14,345 nucleotides of DNA from an uncultured Lachnospiraceae bacterium (GCA_910585935.1 CAJUHN010000074.1:1-14345), one strand, 5' to 3'. Shown: positions 1 through 7,384, numbered from the stretch's first letter. The notes: generated from the letters alone by a model not told the origin. Numbers and translations are program-made.

Positions 1-1129
1 ATATCACATCATGTTCAAATACATTAGTGGAAACATCCCCCATGCAAAACTCCTTATCACCCACAAATCGATGACATGGATATATATATCCATCAATATC
101 TATAGATATTGCTTTAAAACCTGCTGCACAATAAACATTTCTCTTCTTTCCTTCATGAATTTCTCTTAAAATACTATATAGATTATGTCTTGCAATACAC
201 TCTTTATATTTATGCTCTAATAATAATTTTTCAAACTCTTCGCAATATAAAAAATAATTTTCGATTATTTTTTCAAAATCATTTTCCTTTAACATATTAT
301 TTGCTGGTGCCAAATGTACATATGCAAATCCTTCCTCCAACAAATGTGTAACATTTTCACTAACATTCAAACCAGCAGGTGTAATTGTACCCCTTGCTCC
401 TACAACCATCTTATCTTGTAAGGCTTTTGCACCTTCAAGTATTCTAGAATACGCACCTCTTCTATGAATATCAAACCGATTTGCATTAGTTACACTTTCT
501 ATTCCATCTATACTAACCTGCACTAAAAAATTATTTTCTCTTAAAAACTGTACTATTTCATCGTCCGTAATTGTTCCATTAGTTGTTATGCTATAATGAG
601 TTTTTTTATTATATAATATATCTTTTTCTTTACAATACCCCACCGAACGCTTTATTACTTCAAAATTTATTAAAGGTTCTCCTCCAAAAAAAAGAATTAC
701 AATATCTTTTGTGTTTCTAGAATGTTCATACAAAAAGTCTATAGCTCTTTTTGCAACTTCAAAACTCATTATACCTATATTTTTATATTCTCCGCCATCT
801 CCAAAACAGTACTCACATCTTAAATTACATTTCTGTGTTACTAATAATGTCATGTCACATATATCTAATTTTTCTATCTCTATTTTTCGTATTCTATCTC
901 CTCTTTCATAAATCAGTTTCATTTCTTCTAATTTATCAATCATTTCCTGTATATCTACTTTTATATCATACCTATTAACTCTTTTCCACATTTCTTCTTC
1001 AGTCGCTGGCTTATTTAATAGCACATCCTTGATTAAGAAATTTATCTTAAAAATTTTATTTGTTTCAGCAATATATACATAATTTTCTTTTTCGTTTTCT
1101 AATAACATATACGTATTATATATGATCAT
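1..1129 (-). CDS. Radical SAM/SPASM peptide maturase (C-terminus beyond window)
   Basis: About 376 residues are visible before the gene leaves the left edge. After an N-terminal region of about 100 residues comes the radical SAM cluster motif CNLRCEYC (near residues 104-111), then the GGEP motif and a TNG segment typical of the TIM barrel. Near the edge, a Cys followed by IDIDGYIYPCHRF matches the start of a SPASM auxiliary-cluster domain. Enzymes of this class use S-adenosylmethionine and Fe-S clusters to install thioether or other crosslinks in ribosomal peptides. The N-terminus (KIFKINFLIKDVLL) could be a small peptide-recognition (RRE-like) domain; this is inference. The start ATG at 1129 has a strong GAGGGG ribosome site and overlaps the preceding fragment's TGA (ATGA), so the two are translationally coupled. 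No precursor peptide was found inside the window. The exact subfamily (ranthipeptide, KxxxW or Cys-rich type) is not determined. Confidence 0.88.
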   Translation of the reverse strand, partial: MIIYNTYMLLENEKENYVYIAETNKIFKINFLIKDVLLNKPATEEEMWKRVNRYDIKVDIQEMIDKLEEMKLIYERGDRIRKIEIEKLDICDMTLLVTQKCNLRCEYCFGDGGEYKNIGIMSFEVAKRAIDFLYEHSRNTKDIVILFFGGEPLINFEVIKRSVGYCKEKDILYNKKTHYSITTNGTITDDEIVQFLRENNFLVQVSIDGIESVTNANRFDIHRRGAYSRILEGAKALQDKMVVGARGTITPAGLNVSENVTHLLEEGFAYVHLAPANNMLKENDFEKIIENYFLYCEEFEKLLLEHKYKECIARHNLYSILREIHEGKKRNVYCAAGFKAISIDIDGYIYPCHRFVGDKEFCMGDVSTNVFEHDVI

Positions 1130-1479
1130 ATTTTCCCCTCTATTTTCTCTATAGCATCATCAATAACTTTCTTATCAAAATAACTGAATATTTTACTACA
1201 TGCATCACACATATCTACATATTGGCAATTGTCAACCAAACCAGGATTCATATCTCTAATAGTATTAATCAACACTTGTAAACCATTTTTCTTAATATAA
1301 TTAGTATATATATTATTTTTAGCATTTACCAAAATTGTTTCAAATGAATCCACATAAACATTTCCCACACTTCTTATACTACTCATTACACAAGCACTTC
1401 CACATGGATATACTGTACCATTGGGTTCAATAAGTAACATATTGCTTTCATTGCATTTTCCTCTAATTGTATCACTCAA
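1126..1479 (-). pseudogene. C-terminal SPASM-domain fragment of a second radical SAM enzyme
   Basis: The 117-codon frame has only the C-terminal part of a radical SAM/SPASM protein. It contains GKCNES, then EPNGTVYPCGSAC, then CQYVDMCDAC, which are the cysteine groups that bind auxiliary Fe-S clusters. There is no CxxxCxxC radical SAM motif and no TIM barrel. The only available start is TTG at 1479, inside the end of the truncated agrB. The frame is open back to a TAA at 1500-1498, so homology could extend a few codons further. It overlaps agrB' by 8 bases and the downstream radical SAM start by 4. The simplest reading is a remnant whose N-terminal half was lost by a deletion fusing the locus to agrB. 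A stand-alone SPASM partner protein is a less likely alternative. Confidence 0.75.
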
Positions 1480-1795
1480 ATAGAACGATTGTTTGAATTA
1501 AAATTCCTACATTATCATCACATTGTAATATTTTAATTCCCATCAATGCGATAAACAGAGTAATGAAAGAAAGAAAATAGCATCTTATGGGAGTATCCGC
1601 ATGATACCCACCTGCATATTTTCTTAATGCACTAAAGCAAAATAAAAAAAATATACTTTGCCATACTATACCCAACAGATACCCCGCCATTATTGTAACT
1701 ATGGTGCTTATAGATATAACTATACTTCTTCTAATACCATAATTTATGATTTCCTCTCGCTCTTCTTCTGACAGTTGCTCAATCTGAATACTCAT
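1472..1795 (-). pseudogene. agrB: Truncated AgrB autoinducer-processing membrane protease
   Basis: AgrB is a membrane cysteine endopeptidase that trims AgrD and helps close its thiolactone ring. The frame carries the family hallmark LRKYAGGYHADTPIRC with His65 and Cys72, the same seven-residue spacing as the catalytic His77/Cys84 pair of Staphylococcus aureus AgrB. Hydrophobic segments lie near residues 24-43, 46-56 and 75-90. The protein stops at 107 residues, against about 190-200 for the family, so the C-terminal membrane segments are missing. It ends exactly where a headless SPASM fragment begins in another frame. ATG 1795 has an AAGGAAG ribosome site and follows the agrD stop by two bases. 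The catalytic pair is intact, but the truncation probably destroys function. A second agrB elsewhere in the genome could compensate. Confidence 0.82.
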
Positions 1796-1797
1796 CT

Positions 1798-1938
1798 TTA
1801 AAACTTCCTTAATTTTTTTACCGCCTTAGGTATCTCTGGTTGATAATTAATAAATGGACATGTTGTATTTGCTTCAGAAATCGCTGCCCTGATTGCAATT
1901 TTCTCAATTATCTTTTTTAATCTGTTATGCTTTTTCAT
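1798..1938 (-). CDS. agrD: AgrD-like cyclic autoinducer peptide precursor
   Basis: The 46-residue peptide has the classic AgrD layout. A basic amphipathic leader (MKKHNRLKKIIEKIAIRAA) is followed by SEANTTCPFIN, then the recognition tail YQPEIPKAVKKLRKF. Aligned with S. aureus AgrD (CDFIM/DEVEVP) and Listeria AgrD (CFMFV/YEPKSP), cleavage would follow Asn31. The ring would be Cys27-Pro-Phe-Ile-Asn, closed as a thiolactone; closure at Tyr32 is the alternative. ATG 1938 is chosen because GAGGG sits seven bases upstream. An upstream in-frame ATG at 1989 overlaps the predicted -10 box and has no good ribosome site. The gene lies directly before agrB', downstream of its own promoter and insulated from agrAC by a terminator. 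Confidence 0.9.
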   Translation of the reverse strand: MKKHNRLKKIIEKIAIRAAISEANTTCPFINYQPEIPKAVKKLRKF

Positions 1939-1984
1939 TTTGTATCCCTCACTTGTATAATGATTCATTTGTTTTTTTGATAAT

Positions 1985-2044
1985 ATCATATTTTCATATC
2001 TTAATTTTCCAAATGGCGAAATTCATATATATTAGGGCGAAATT
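1985..2044 (-). promoter_or_regulatory. agrD promoter with LytTR-type direct-repeat operator
   Basis: Read on the minus strand, two exact copies of AATTTCGCC (2044-2036 and 2023-2015) lie 21 bp apart start to start. That is the spacing of tandem sites bound by AgrA/LytTR regulators one helical turn pair apart. Next come a weak -35-like TTTGGA (2013-2008), a 17-bp gap and a good -10 TATGAT (1990-1985). The repeat therefore abuts the -35 box, as expected for an activator of a weak promoter. The likely binder is the LytTR regulator encoded at 3394-4110. The repeat and spacing are seen directly; binding is inferred. Confidence 0.7.
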
Positions 2045-2049
2045 TGTAC

Positions 2050-2101
2050 AAAAAAAGCCTCTCCATTGAAATAGGTCTGGTAAACCTAAACGATGTGAGG
2101 C
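2050..2101 (-). terminator. Rho-independent terminator after agrC
   Basis: On the minus strand GCCTC (2101-2097) pairs with GAGGC (2061-2057). An inner stem TAGGT/ACCTA (2088-2084 with 2076-2072) adds to it, and a run of seven T follows (2056-2050). It lies 35 bases past the agrC stop and just before the agrD operator, separating agrAC from the agrD operon. Confidence 0.8.
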
Positions 2102-2135
2102 AATAATATGTAAGTGTCTGTTAAATTTTCTATTT

Positions 2136-3392
2136 CTACAATAAAGCATATAATATAATTTTTACATCAAAAATATTATCTTTGTCTGATATCTGCATAT
2201 CCCCCTTGTAAGTATCAACCACGTTCTTGACATTTTGCAATCCGATTCCATGAATCCGCTTCTCTTTCTTTGTGGTAATATAAATTTCTCCTTTTCTTTT
2301 TATTGCATTATCATAACTATTTCTGACACGAATAAAAAGCATACCCCGTTCATAATTTAAAAATAGTTCCAACCATCTTTCCTTTGACTGCTCAGCTGAC
2401 TCTATCGCATTCTCCAATAGATTCCCGACAATGACATTTAAATCAAAGGAACGAATTGCCAATTCCTTTGGGATATTTATCTCGTAATTAACATGATTAA
2501 GAACTGTCTTTGCTCTGTTCAGCATATAATTCATCAGACTGTCTACTTCCTGATTTCCACTGCTGATATACTCATGTGGATTTTCAAGATATGCCTGCAT
2601 ATCACAAATATAGTCCATTACTTTATCATCATTTTGATGCCTCGCTAAAATCATTAATTCATTTAAATGGTGCTTCATATCATGCTTTAGTGTTCTTACT
2701 TTTTCTTCCGTTTGTGTCATAATATTTAATTGATTGGCATAGCTAGCAATCTGTCGTTCAAATAATGCTCTTTCCTCTAACTTTAAATAAGCATCAACTA
2801 AAACACCATATAAATAAAATATTAATAGATTAATAAGCAAAATCCCAACACTTACAGAAATTAGTATCATTCTGCTATTCAGGTTGTTCATAACCAATAT
2901 TAGTAAAATCATTATACTAATAGCAGGGATAGCAATTAATATGTTTCCGTGAAATGGTATAAAATCCTTACTTTTATTCTTCACCAAAAATCTCTCTACA
3001 ACAAATTCACAAATAAGTATTAAAAAAGTAGTAATGTATACTGTCATTCCATTTGCTTCTTCACCTACCATGTAATTACCAAAGGAATATACTGCTATAA
3101 TGTCACAAAACATATTGATTCCATATATCAAAAGAGTAACCAATACTTTTTTCTTCTCTACCCCCACATATAATCGTGTAATAAAATAAATCAATAATAA
3201 ATTAGTTATGATGTTTAATACGGGAAAGTGAAAAAACGAATGAACTAATACTGTCAGTGAAAAGAAAACAAAATAACATATCCTCTCCTTTCCCTTTTCT
3301 TCAATATTTATTTCAAAAAATATTGACATGAATCTTTTGAGAATGAATGTTCTAAATAAGTTAGTGCTTAAAACCGTAATCATTTCTGCCAC
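2136..3392 (-). CDS. agrC: AgrC-like GHKL sensor histidine kinase
   Basis: This is a 418-residue membrane sensor kinase of the peptide-sensing HPK10 class, expected to detect the AgrD-derived cyclic peptide and phosphorylate the neighbouring LytTR regulator. Hydrophobic stretches fill roughly residues 38-200 (about six membrane spans). The H-box TLKHDMKHHLNE gives phosphoacceptor His237. The ATP-binding GHKL domain shows the N-box VGNLLENAIES (322-332) and the G-box HGIGLQNV (381-388). GTG at 3392 is chosen because GGAGG lies nine bases upstream; an ATG three codons in is too far from it. The gap to the regulator stop is one base, so the pair is translationally linked. A strong terminator follows. 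The agrC symbol rests on architecture and position; ligand specificity cannot be read. Confidence 0.88.
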   Translation of the reverse strand: MAEMITVLSTNLFRTFILKRFMSIFFEINIEEKGKERICYFVFFSLTVLVHSFFHFPVLNIITNLLLIYFITRLYVGVEKKKVLVTLLIYGINMFCDIIAVYSFGNYMVGEEANGMTVYITTFLILICEFVVERFLVKNKSKDFIPFHGNILIAIPAISIMILLILVMNNLNSRMILISVSVGILLINLLIFYLYGVLVDAYLKLEERALFERQIASYANQLNIMTQTEEKVRTLKHDMKHHLNELMILARHQNDDKVMDYICDMQAYLENPHEYISSGNQEVDSLMNYMLNRAKTVLNHVNYEINIPKELAIRSFDLNVIVGNLLENAIESAEQSKERWLELFLNYERGMLFIRVRNSYDNAIKRKGEIYITTKKEKRIHGIGLQNVKNVVDTYKGDMQISDKDNIFDVKIILYALL

Positions 3393-3393
3393 A

Positions 3394-4110
3394 TTATTTT
3401 TCCTCCCATTTATATTTCATAATCTGTTCCCTTACTAATTTTCGATATGGAATACTAATACTCAATAAATTATCTCCCTGCATTCTGATTGCTTCATAGG
3501 AACACTCTACCATATAATCTAAATTTATAATATAAGACTGATGAATCATGATAAAATTATGTGGTAATTCTGAAGCTATTTCTTTCAGTTTTCCATTAAA
3601 CTGTCTTTCGCCCTCTCTTGTAACAATATTAATCTTCTTATTCTGGCTATAGAAAAATATAATTTCTCGAAAAGAAATCTTGTAAAAATAACCTTTCGAA
3701 TAATACTCAAATTTTTGATTTTTCAATTCGTAAAAATGAATGCTCTTTAAAAATACATTTTCTACAGTTTCTGTCTTTAATGGTTTAATTAAAAAGCCTA
3801 TCGGTTGCACCTCAAAAAGCCGCATTGCATAACTGCTTTTAGATGAAATATATATGATAATTAATTCTAAATTTTTCATTTTCTCTCGTATAAAATTACC
3901 TACCTGAATTCCGTCTGTGGTAATTAAGTCTATGTCCAAAAACAGCATATCTAAAGTATTTTCCCTTTTTAAAAAATCACAAAGACTTTCTCCGGAAAAC
4001 CATACACTTGTTTCTAGCCCTACCCCATGCTTTTTTCCCAATTTATAAATCATATCTTCCAGTTCTGCACAGACTTCTTTTCCATCATCACATATCCCTA
4101 TATGAAACAC
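3394..4110 (-). CDS. agrA: AgrA-like LytTR response regulator
   Basis: The 238-residue protein pairs a receiver domain with a LytTR DNA-binding domain. The receiver has the acidic pair Asp8/Asp9 (GICDDG), the phosphoacceptor Asp59 (LFLDIDL), YISSKS at the switch position and Lys109 in FLIKPL. The C-terminal half (about 130-238) includes RQFNGKLKEIASELPHNFIMIHQSYIINL, written here as RQFNGKL...IMIHQSYIINL, a typical LytTR segment. The GTG at 4110 is preferred: GGGGGAGGA precedes it by about seven bases, and the receiver fold starts right there. The reading frame stays open upstream to an ATG at 4200, but those 30 residues do not resemble a receiver and would reach the edge of the insertion sequence. 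The likely target is the direct repeat at 2015-2044. Confidence 0.87.
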   Translation of the reverse strand: MFHIGICDDGKEVCAELEDMIYKLGKKHGVGLETSVWFSGESLCDFLKRENTLDMLFLDIDLITTDGIQVGNFIREKMKNLELIIIYISSKSSYAMRLFEVQPIGFLIKPLKTETVENVFLKSIHFYELKNQKFEYYSKGYFYKISFREIIFFYSQNKKINIVTREGERQFNGKLKEIASELPHNFIMIHQSYIINLDYMVECSYEAIRMQGDNLLSISIPYRKLVREQIMKYKWEEK

Positions 4111-4278
4111 ATCATATCCTCCCCCAATTTTTGTTTTATACTCAAACTTCGCACTTGAATAAGTGTTTATGCACCTTGAACATTCAATAATTACTGGCAT
4201 TAAAATAGCATGAAACCATCTGGTTTGGTATAATTGAGTTGTTCAAAACAATTAAAACACCACAGGCTCATGCCTCAA

Positions 4279-4346
4279 GTAGATATGGGGATTGCTCCCC
4301 ATACCCCTCATTAGAACCGTACATGCACTATTAACGCATACGACTC
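4279..4346 (-). ncRNA. Group II intron domains V and VI
   Basis: Domain V occupies 4346-4314 and starts GAGTCGTATGC. Its arms pair with a two-base bulge (positions 24-25 of the domain), as in the canonical fold. Two features are unusual. The catalytic triad position reads AGU rather than AGC, and the tip is UAAUA closed by a U-G pair instead of a GNRA tetraloop. Domain VI follows (4312-4279), with a perfect 8-bp stem TATGGGGA/TCCCCATA capped by GCAA. An A in CATATCTAC is a plausible branch point. Confidence 0.75.
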
Positions 4347-4818
4347 AACCCAATATTCTTTCATTGCAAGGTGTGCCCCTTCCCTCCACCGTTATTAACG
4401 GTTTCTTTGGTACTATGAGCACTTCAGACTTCCTATTATCCATTTAATTTCCTCTCTTGTTCCCTTAATTGTACATCATACCCTATGCCAGGGGGATAAT
4501 AAGACCCCAACTGTTCTGTATTATATATTTCTCATCAACCTCTCCAAGCTCTCGGACTGGGGGATGCCCCTGTCCCTCACCATAGCGGTTACAGAGATGT
4601 TGTCTGCTACGAACGCAAACGCATCGACCATTTCCGACCTCATACTAATTTGCAAGCTCTATCACTTCACTTTCGTTTCGGCTCTGTTGCCTCTGTCCTA
4701 TGCTTAAATCTGATGTTGCCACTTCGACTCCAAGGACTTGGTACGGGCGGTTGATTAAACCTTTCCCGACAGGATTTTCCTGCTATATAATCAGCTATGC
4801 TGATTTCTCAGCTCGCAC
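4279..4818 (-). mobile_element. Group II intron without an encoded protein
   Basis: Read on the minus strand, it starts with GTGCGAGC at 4818, matching the GUGYG 5' consensus. It ends after a domain VI-like stem at about 4279 (ATCTAC). The conserved domain III sequence around 4370-4410 contains GAAACCGTTAATAACGG followed by GGAGGGAAGGGGC, typical of the region just before domain IV in bacterial introns. In most relatives a reverse transcriptase gene of about 1.3-1.8 kb sits in domain IV. Here only about 25 bases separate domain III from domain V, so the intron is ORF-less and would need a protein supplied in trans. It lies antisense to the transposase, inside the IS leader. The 3' boundary is uncertain by a few bases. 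Confidence 0.82.
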
Positions 4819-4850
4819 TATGAATAAAAGTATAACACAAAACAACCAAA

Positions 4851-5628
4851 ATGATAAACAAATTTCTAAATCTATCCGAAGATTTTTTACTATTTTTTAC
4901 TAGATTTCATGTTTCATCTGTATTAAAAACGGCTAATGCGTATAAAAAGAAGGGAACTCCTGCAGTGGAAATCTTTCAGTACCTGTTTCTTTTGATTTTT
5001 TCAAACAGAGGCATATAAGAACCTTATTTCATGAAGAAATACTCTGGCTTTTGCCAAGGATACTGTATACCGCTTTATGAAAATGGTCCAGATCAACTGG
5101 ATCCGTTTTACAACCATTCTTGCAGGCAGAATCATCAGAGAGGCAATCCTTCCGCTGGATTCACAAGACCGCGCCAACGTATTGATCATCGATAATTCTA
5201 TGTTTGAACGCAACCGTTCAAAAAAAACGGAACTTCTTGCAAAAGTATATGACCATGCCAGACACACTTATAAATTTAGTTTCCGTATGCTCACGCTTGG
5301 ATGGTCTGACGGAAGTACTTTCCTTCCGATTAACAGTGTGCTTCTTCCACCTGAAAATAAGAAAAACTGGATCAATCAAGCAGAGCCTGTCGAAAAAAGA
5401 ACCGTTGGTTATAAACGGCGTGCACTTTCTATGCAGAAAGGAACACATGCCATGCTGGAACTCCTGTCATCTGCTAAAAAAGCAGCCATTCCTGCAAAAT
5501 ATGTCCTTTTTGACAGCTGGTTTTCCTCTCCAAGCGCCCTACATTCCGTTAAGGAAACTGGGTATGATGTCATCGGAATGATAAAGAAAACCCCGAAAAT
5601 GTTCTTCCGTTATAATGGGGAAGTCTAA
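4851..5628 (+). pseudogene. IS4-family (ISDil-like) transposase pseudogene
   Basis: The first frame (4851-5018) encodes the N-terminus, including AYKKKGTPAVEIFQYLFLLI, and stops at TAA 5016. Homology resumes in another frame at 5017 with KNLIS, then an in-frame TGA (5032), then RNTLAFAKDTVYRFMKMVQI and onward. The DDE catalytic residues visible are Asp in LIIDNSMFERN and Asp in VLFDSWFSSP. The C-terminal part with the catalytic Glu is absent, because the frame leaves homology after FRYNGE at about 5622. The frameshift fits loss of one TA from an ATATAT run, and the TGA fits a GGA-to-TGA change. Three separate lesions make it certainly inactive. Relatives are usually over 400 residues; about 240 codons remain. 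Confidence 0.88.
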
Positions 5629-5644
5629 TGCTGGAACATAGACT
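5622..5644. other. Candidate left end (att half-site) of the mobilizable element
   Basis: Transposase homology ends at GGGGAA near 5615-5622, and the sequence composition changes. AGTCTA (5622-5627) and TAGACT (5639-5644) form an 11-base-spaced inverted repeat right at this point. Large serine recombinases act on short imperfect inverted repeats around a dinucleotide, and GA occurs at the junction, which is typical of the TnpX group. The repeat is seen; its role as an att site is inferred. Confidence 0.35.
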
Positions 5645-5695
5645 GGATGTCCCTGCTCACACTCTCTCCCACAAGCAGACCACCATCTGCCTATT

Positions 5696-7384
5696 CTACC
5701 TCGCCCCTTTGTCATTTTGCCTTGCCTGATGCACCCTGCCTGCTTCTCTTTCTTTTATAGCCCTCTCTTTTTGCCTAAGCCTGTCTCTGACGCTCTTAGT
5801 ATCCACCACTTTTTCTCCATAAGTTTTCTCGTACTCCGCACAAGCTGCTTCATAATTCTGATTCTCTCTTTTTGCCACATCAAGTTCCTTATAGAATGCC
5901 TGCATAGAATCAAAATGATGTTCTTTCACAATAGAAGAAAGCCTCTTTTTCATATTGAAAATCTGATTATCAAAGCTGTCGATCTCCTGCTGTAACTCCC
6001 TGCGCCTGCCGCCTTTGAAGATGCCCGTACATTCAGACAATTCTTTTTTCAGCATATCCCTCTGTTTTTCACGCCCGAATATTGCCTTGTTCTGGTCTTT
6101 CAGCCTGCCCTCAATCTCTTTCAGCCGGGGATATTTACTTGCCAGTACGGACGGTTTTGGCTGCGGCGGTCTTTCTGCTGGCTGCTCTTTTTCAACCAGA
6201 ACAGGTTTTCGCTCCGCCTTTACCTGTTTAATAATGCTTTCTTTCTCTTTGGAAGCAGTCATTGAATATTCTGTATTCTTTTTCATATCGAGTTTTCGAT
6301 GCGGATCTATGGGAAATGGTATCTCCTTTCTTTCCGGCTGAAATCCTGGATCATCTCCTGCATGGATACGGCTGTCCGTTTCTTTTGATGTTTCCTTTAT
6401 GGCACTGACACCATTTCCGATCACTTTCTCCACTATATCAATCACCTTCTGCATGGCTTTCATAATCAGGAGTTCTAACAACAAAATCGCTGCCCTGACA
6501 ATCTCCCCGAACAGCTCCGGCCTTTGTCCGTTCTGCTCCACGGATTCTTTTACTTTATCCGTTATCTCCGTCTTTTTAAGCTCCACAATCTCCGCTTCTG
6601 ATACGCCGCTTACAATCGCACGGTCAACGGTTCTGTTCCACTCCATGCGTATTTCATTGTCCGATTTGATTTCCTCCGCTTTCGGATTATTTTTGCCAAC
6701 CTTCTTTGTCGCAAGGTACGGACCGTTTTTATCAAAAATACTTAACCTGTCCCTATCATCAAGCACCATCTGGTTGATTAAATCCGTATAAAACACTTTT
6801 ACCCCATCTAAAAAAGATTCTTGCTTAAAGCGTTCATCTTTGACAGTGAAAATTTTGCGTTCATACACCTCACCTTTTTTAATGATTTTACAGCCTTGAC
6901 GGATATTCCCATCTCCGTCAAGAATCTCTTTCTTTGTCCTCACATGACGCCCCTGCTCATTGTAGAACATATTCCGAGTGGCAATTTTCTCTGTCGGCTG
7001 TTCCAGCCGCTTTCTCTCCGCAAATACCATATGGATATGCAGATTCGTTTTACGTTTATTGTGGTGGAGCGCAGCAAAGCACTCCACGCCGTACTTTTCC
7101 TTAAATTCGTCTGCCATCTTTTTCAAAAGATAGTCATGCTCATAGTTGATAAAACTCTCCGGAAGTGCAATCATCAGCTCCCTTGCCTCAATGCACTTCC
7201 CATTCGTGCCGCTTTTTTCAAATTCCTCCTGATTACATTTGGCAAGCTCCCGCCAGAATGCCCTGTCCGGCTCCGTTGTATAGACTTCATAGAGATGCTC
7301 CTGCTTGGCGTGGCTTGAAATATAAGTGATGCGCCCTGATAAGTCATGCAGCTTTGCCATTTCTATAAATGAATTTCTTTTCAT
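5696..7384 (-). CDS. MobA/MobL-family conjugative relaxase
   Basis: The 562-residue protein nicks the transfer origin and stays attached to the 5' end for mobilization. The N-terminal relaxase domain (about 1-230) has SGRITYISS with a probable catalytic Tyr21. It also has the metal-binding histidine motif HHNKRKTNLHIHMVF (His107/108 and His116/118), as in MOBQ-type MobA/MobL. After about residue 310 the protein is charged and probably coiled-coil, including KRLSSIVKEH and a long Lys/Glu-rich tail with RQKERAIKEREAGR. ATG 7384 is chosen because AAAGGA lies about ten bases upstream and MKRNSFIEMAKLHDLSGR fits the family start; an ATG 14 codons upstream lacks support. It is the last gene of the minus-strand set, with its own leader after a terminator. 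It ends only about 50 bp from the proposed element end. Confidence 0.85.
   Translation of the reverse strand: MKRNSFIEMAKLHDLSGRITYISSHAKQEHLYEVYTTEPDRAFWRELAKCNQEEFEKSGTNGKCIEARELMIALPESFINYEHDYLLKKMADEFKEKYGVECFAALHHNKRKTNLHIHMVFAERKRLEQPTEKIATRNMFYNEQGRHVRTKKEILDGDGNIRQGCKIIKKGEVYERKIFTVKDERFKQESFLDGVKVFYTDLINQMVLDDRDRLSIFDKNGPYLATKKVGKNNPKAEEIKSDNEIRMEWNRTVDRAIVSGVSEAEIVELKKTEITDKVKESVEQNGQRPELFGEIVRAAILLLELLIMKAMQKVIDIVEKVIGNGVSAIKETSKETDSRIHAGDDPGFQPERKEIPFPIDPHRKLDMKKNTEYSMTASKEKESIIKQVKAERKPVLVEKEQPAERPPQPKPSVLASKYPRLKEIEGRLKDQNKAIFGREKQRDMLKKELSECTGIFKGGRRRELQQEIDSFDNQIFNMKKRLSSIVKEHHFDSMQAFYKELDVAKRENQNYEAACAEYEKTYGEKVVDTKSVRDRLRQKERAIKEREAGRVHQARQNDKGAR

Larger units (their letters stand above)
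4205..5624 (+). mobile_element. Degenerate IS4/ISDil-like insertion sequence
   Basis: The remnant consists of an AT-rich leader (about 4205-4850) and a broken transposase (4851-5628). The leader holds a -10-like TATAAT at about 4230 and the palindrome AGGCTCATGCCT (4264-4275), and it is split by an antisense group II intron. The left limit is approximate, because I could not confirm a terminal inverted repeat. The right part of the element is missing, since sequence homology stops at about 5622 where the GC-rich mobilizable element begins. The rest of the transposase may lie beyond the other end of that element. Confidence 0.6.

Noticed and set aside
711..978. Two plus-strand frames of 66 and 75 codons
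   Set aside because: They are antisense to the radical SAM core motifs (CNLRCEYC), low-complexity Phe/Leu/Ser strings from AT-rich complement.
1121..1130. Palindrome TATGATCATA as an operator
   Set aside because: It is a 10-mer in very AT-rich DNA lying over the stop/start overlap; chance is a sufficient explanation.
1472..1497. Programmed frameshift joining agrB to the SPASM domain
   Set aside because: No slippery heptamer or downstream structure was seen, and a membrane protease fused to a SPASM domain has no sensible role; a deletion is simpler.
4700..4903. 67-codon plus-strand frame crossing the intron 5' end
   Set aside because: It spans the GTGCG intron boundary and conserved intron RNA sequence, so it is not a gene.
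5204..5581. 125-codon frame inside the transposase
   Set aside because: A shifted-frame shadow of the ISDil-like transposase body.
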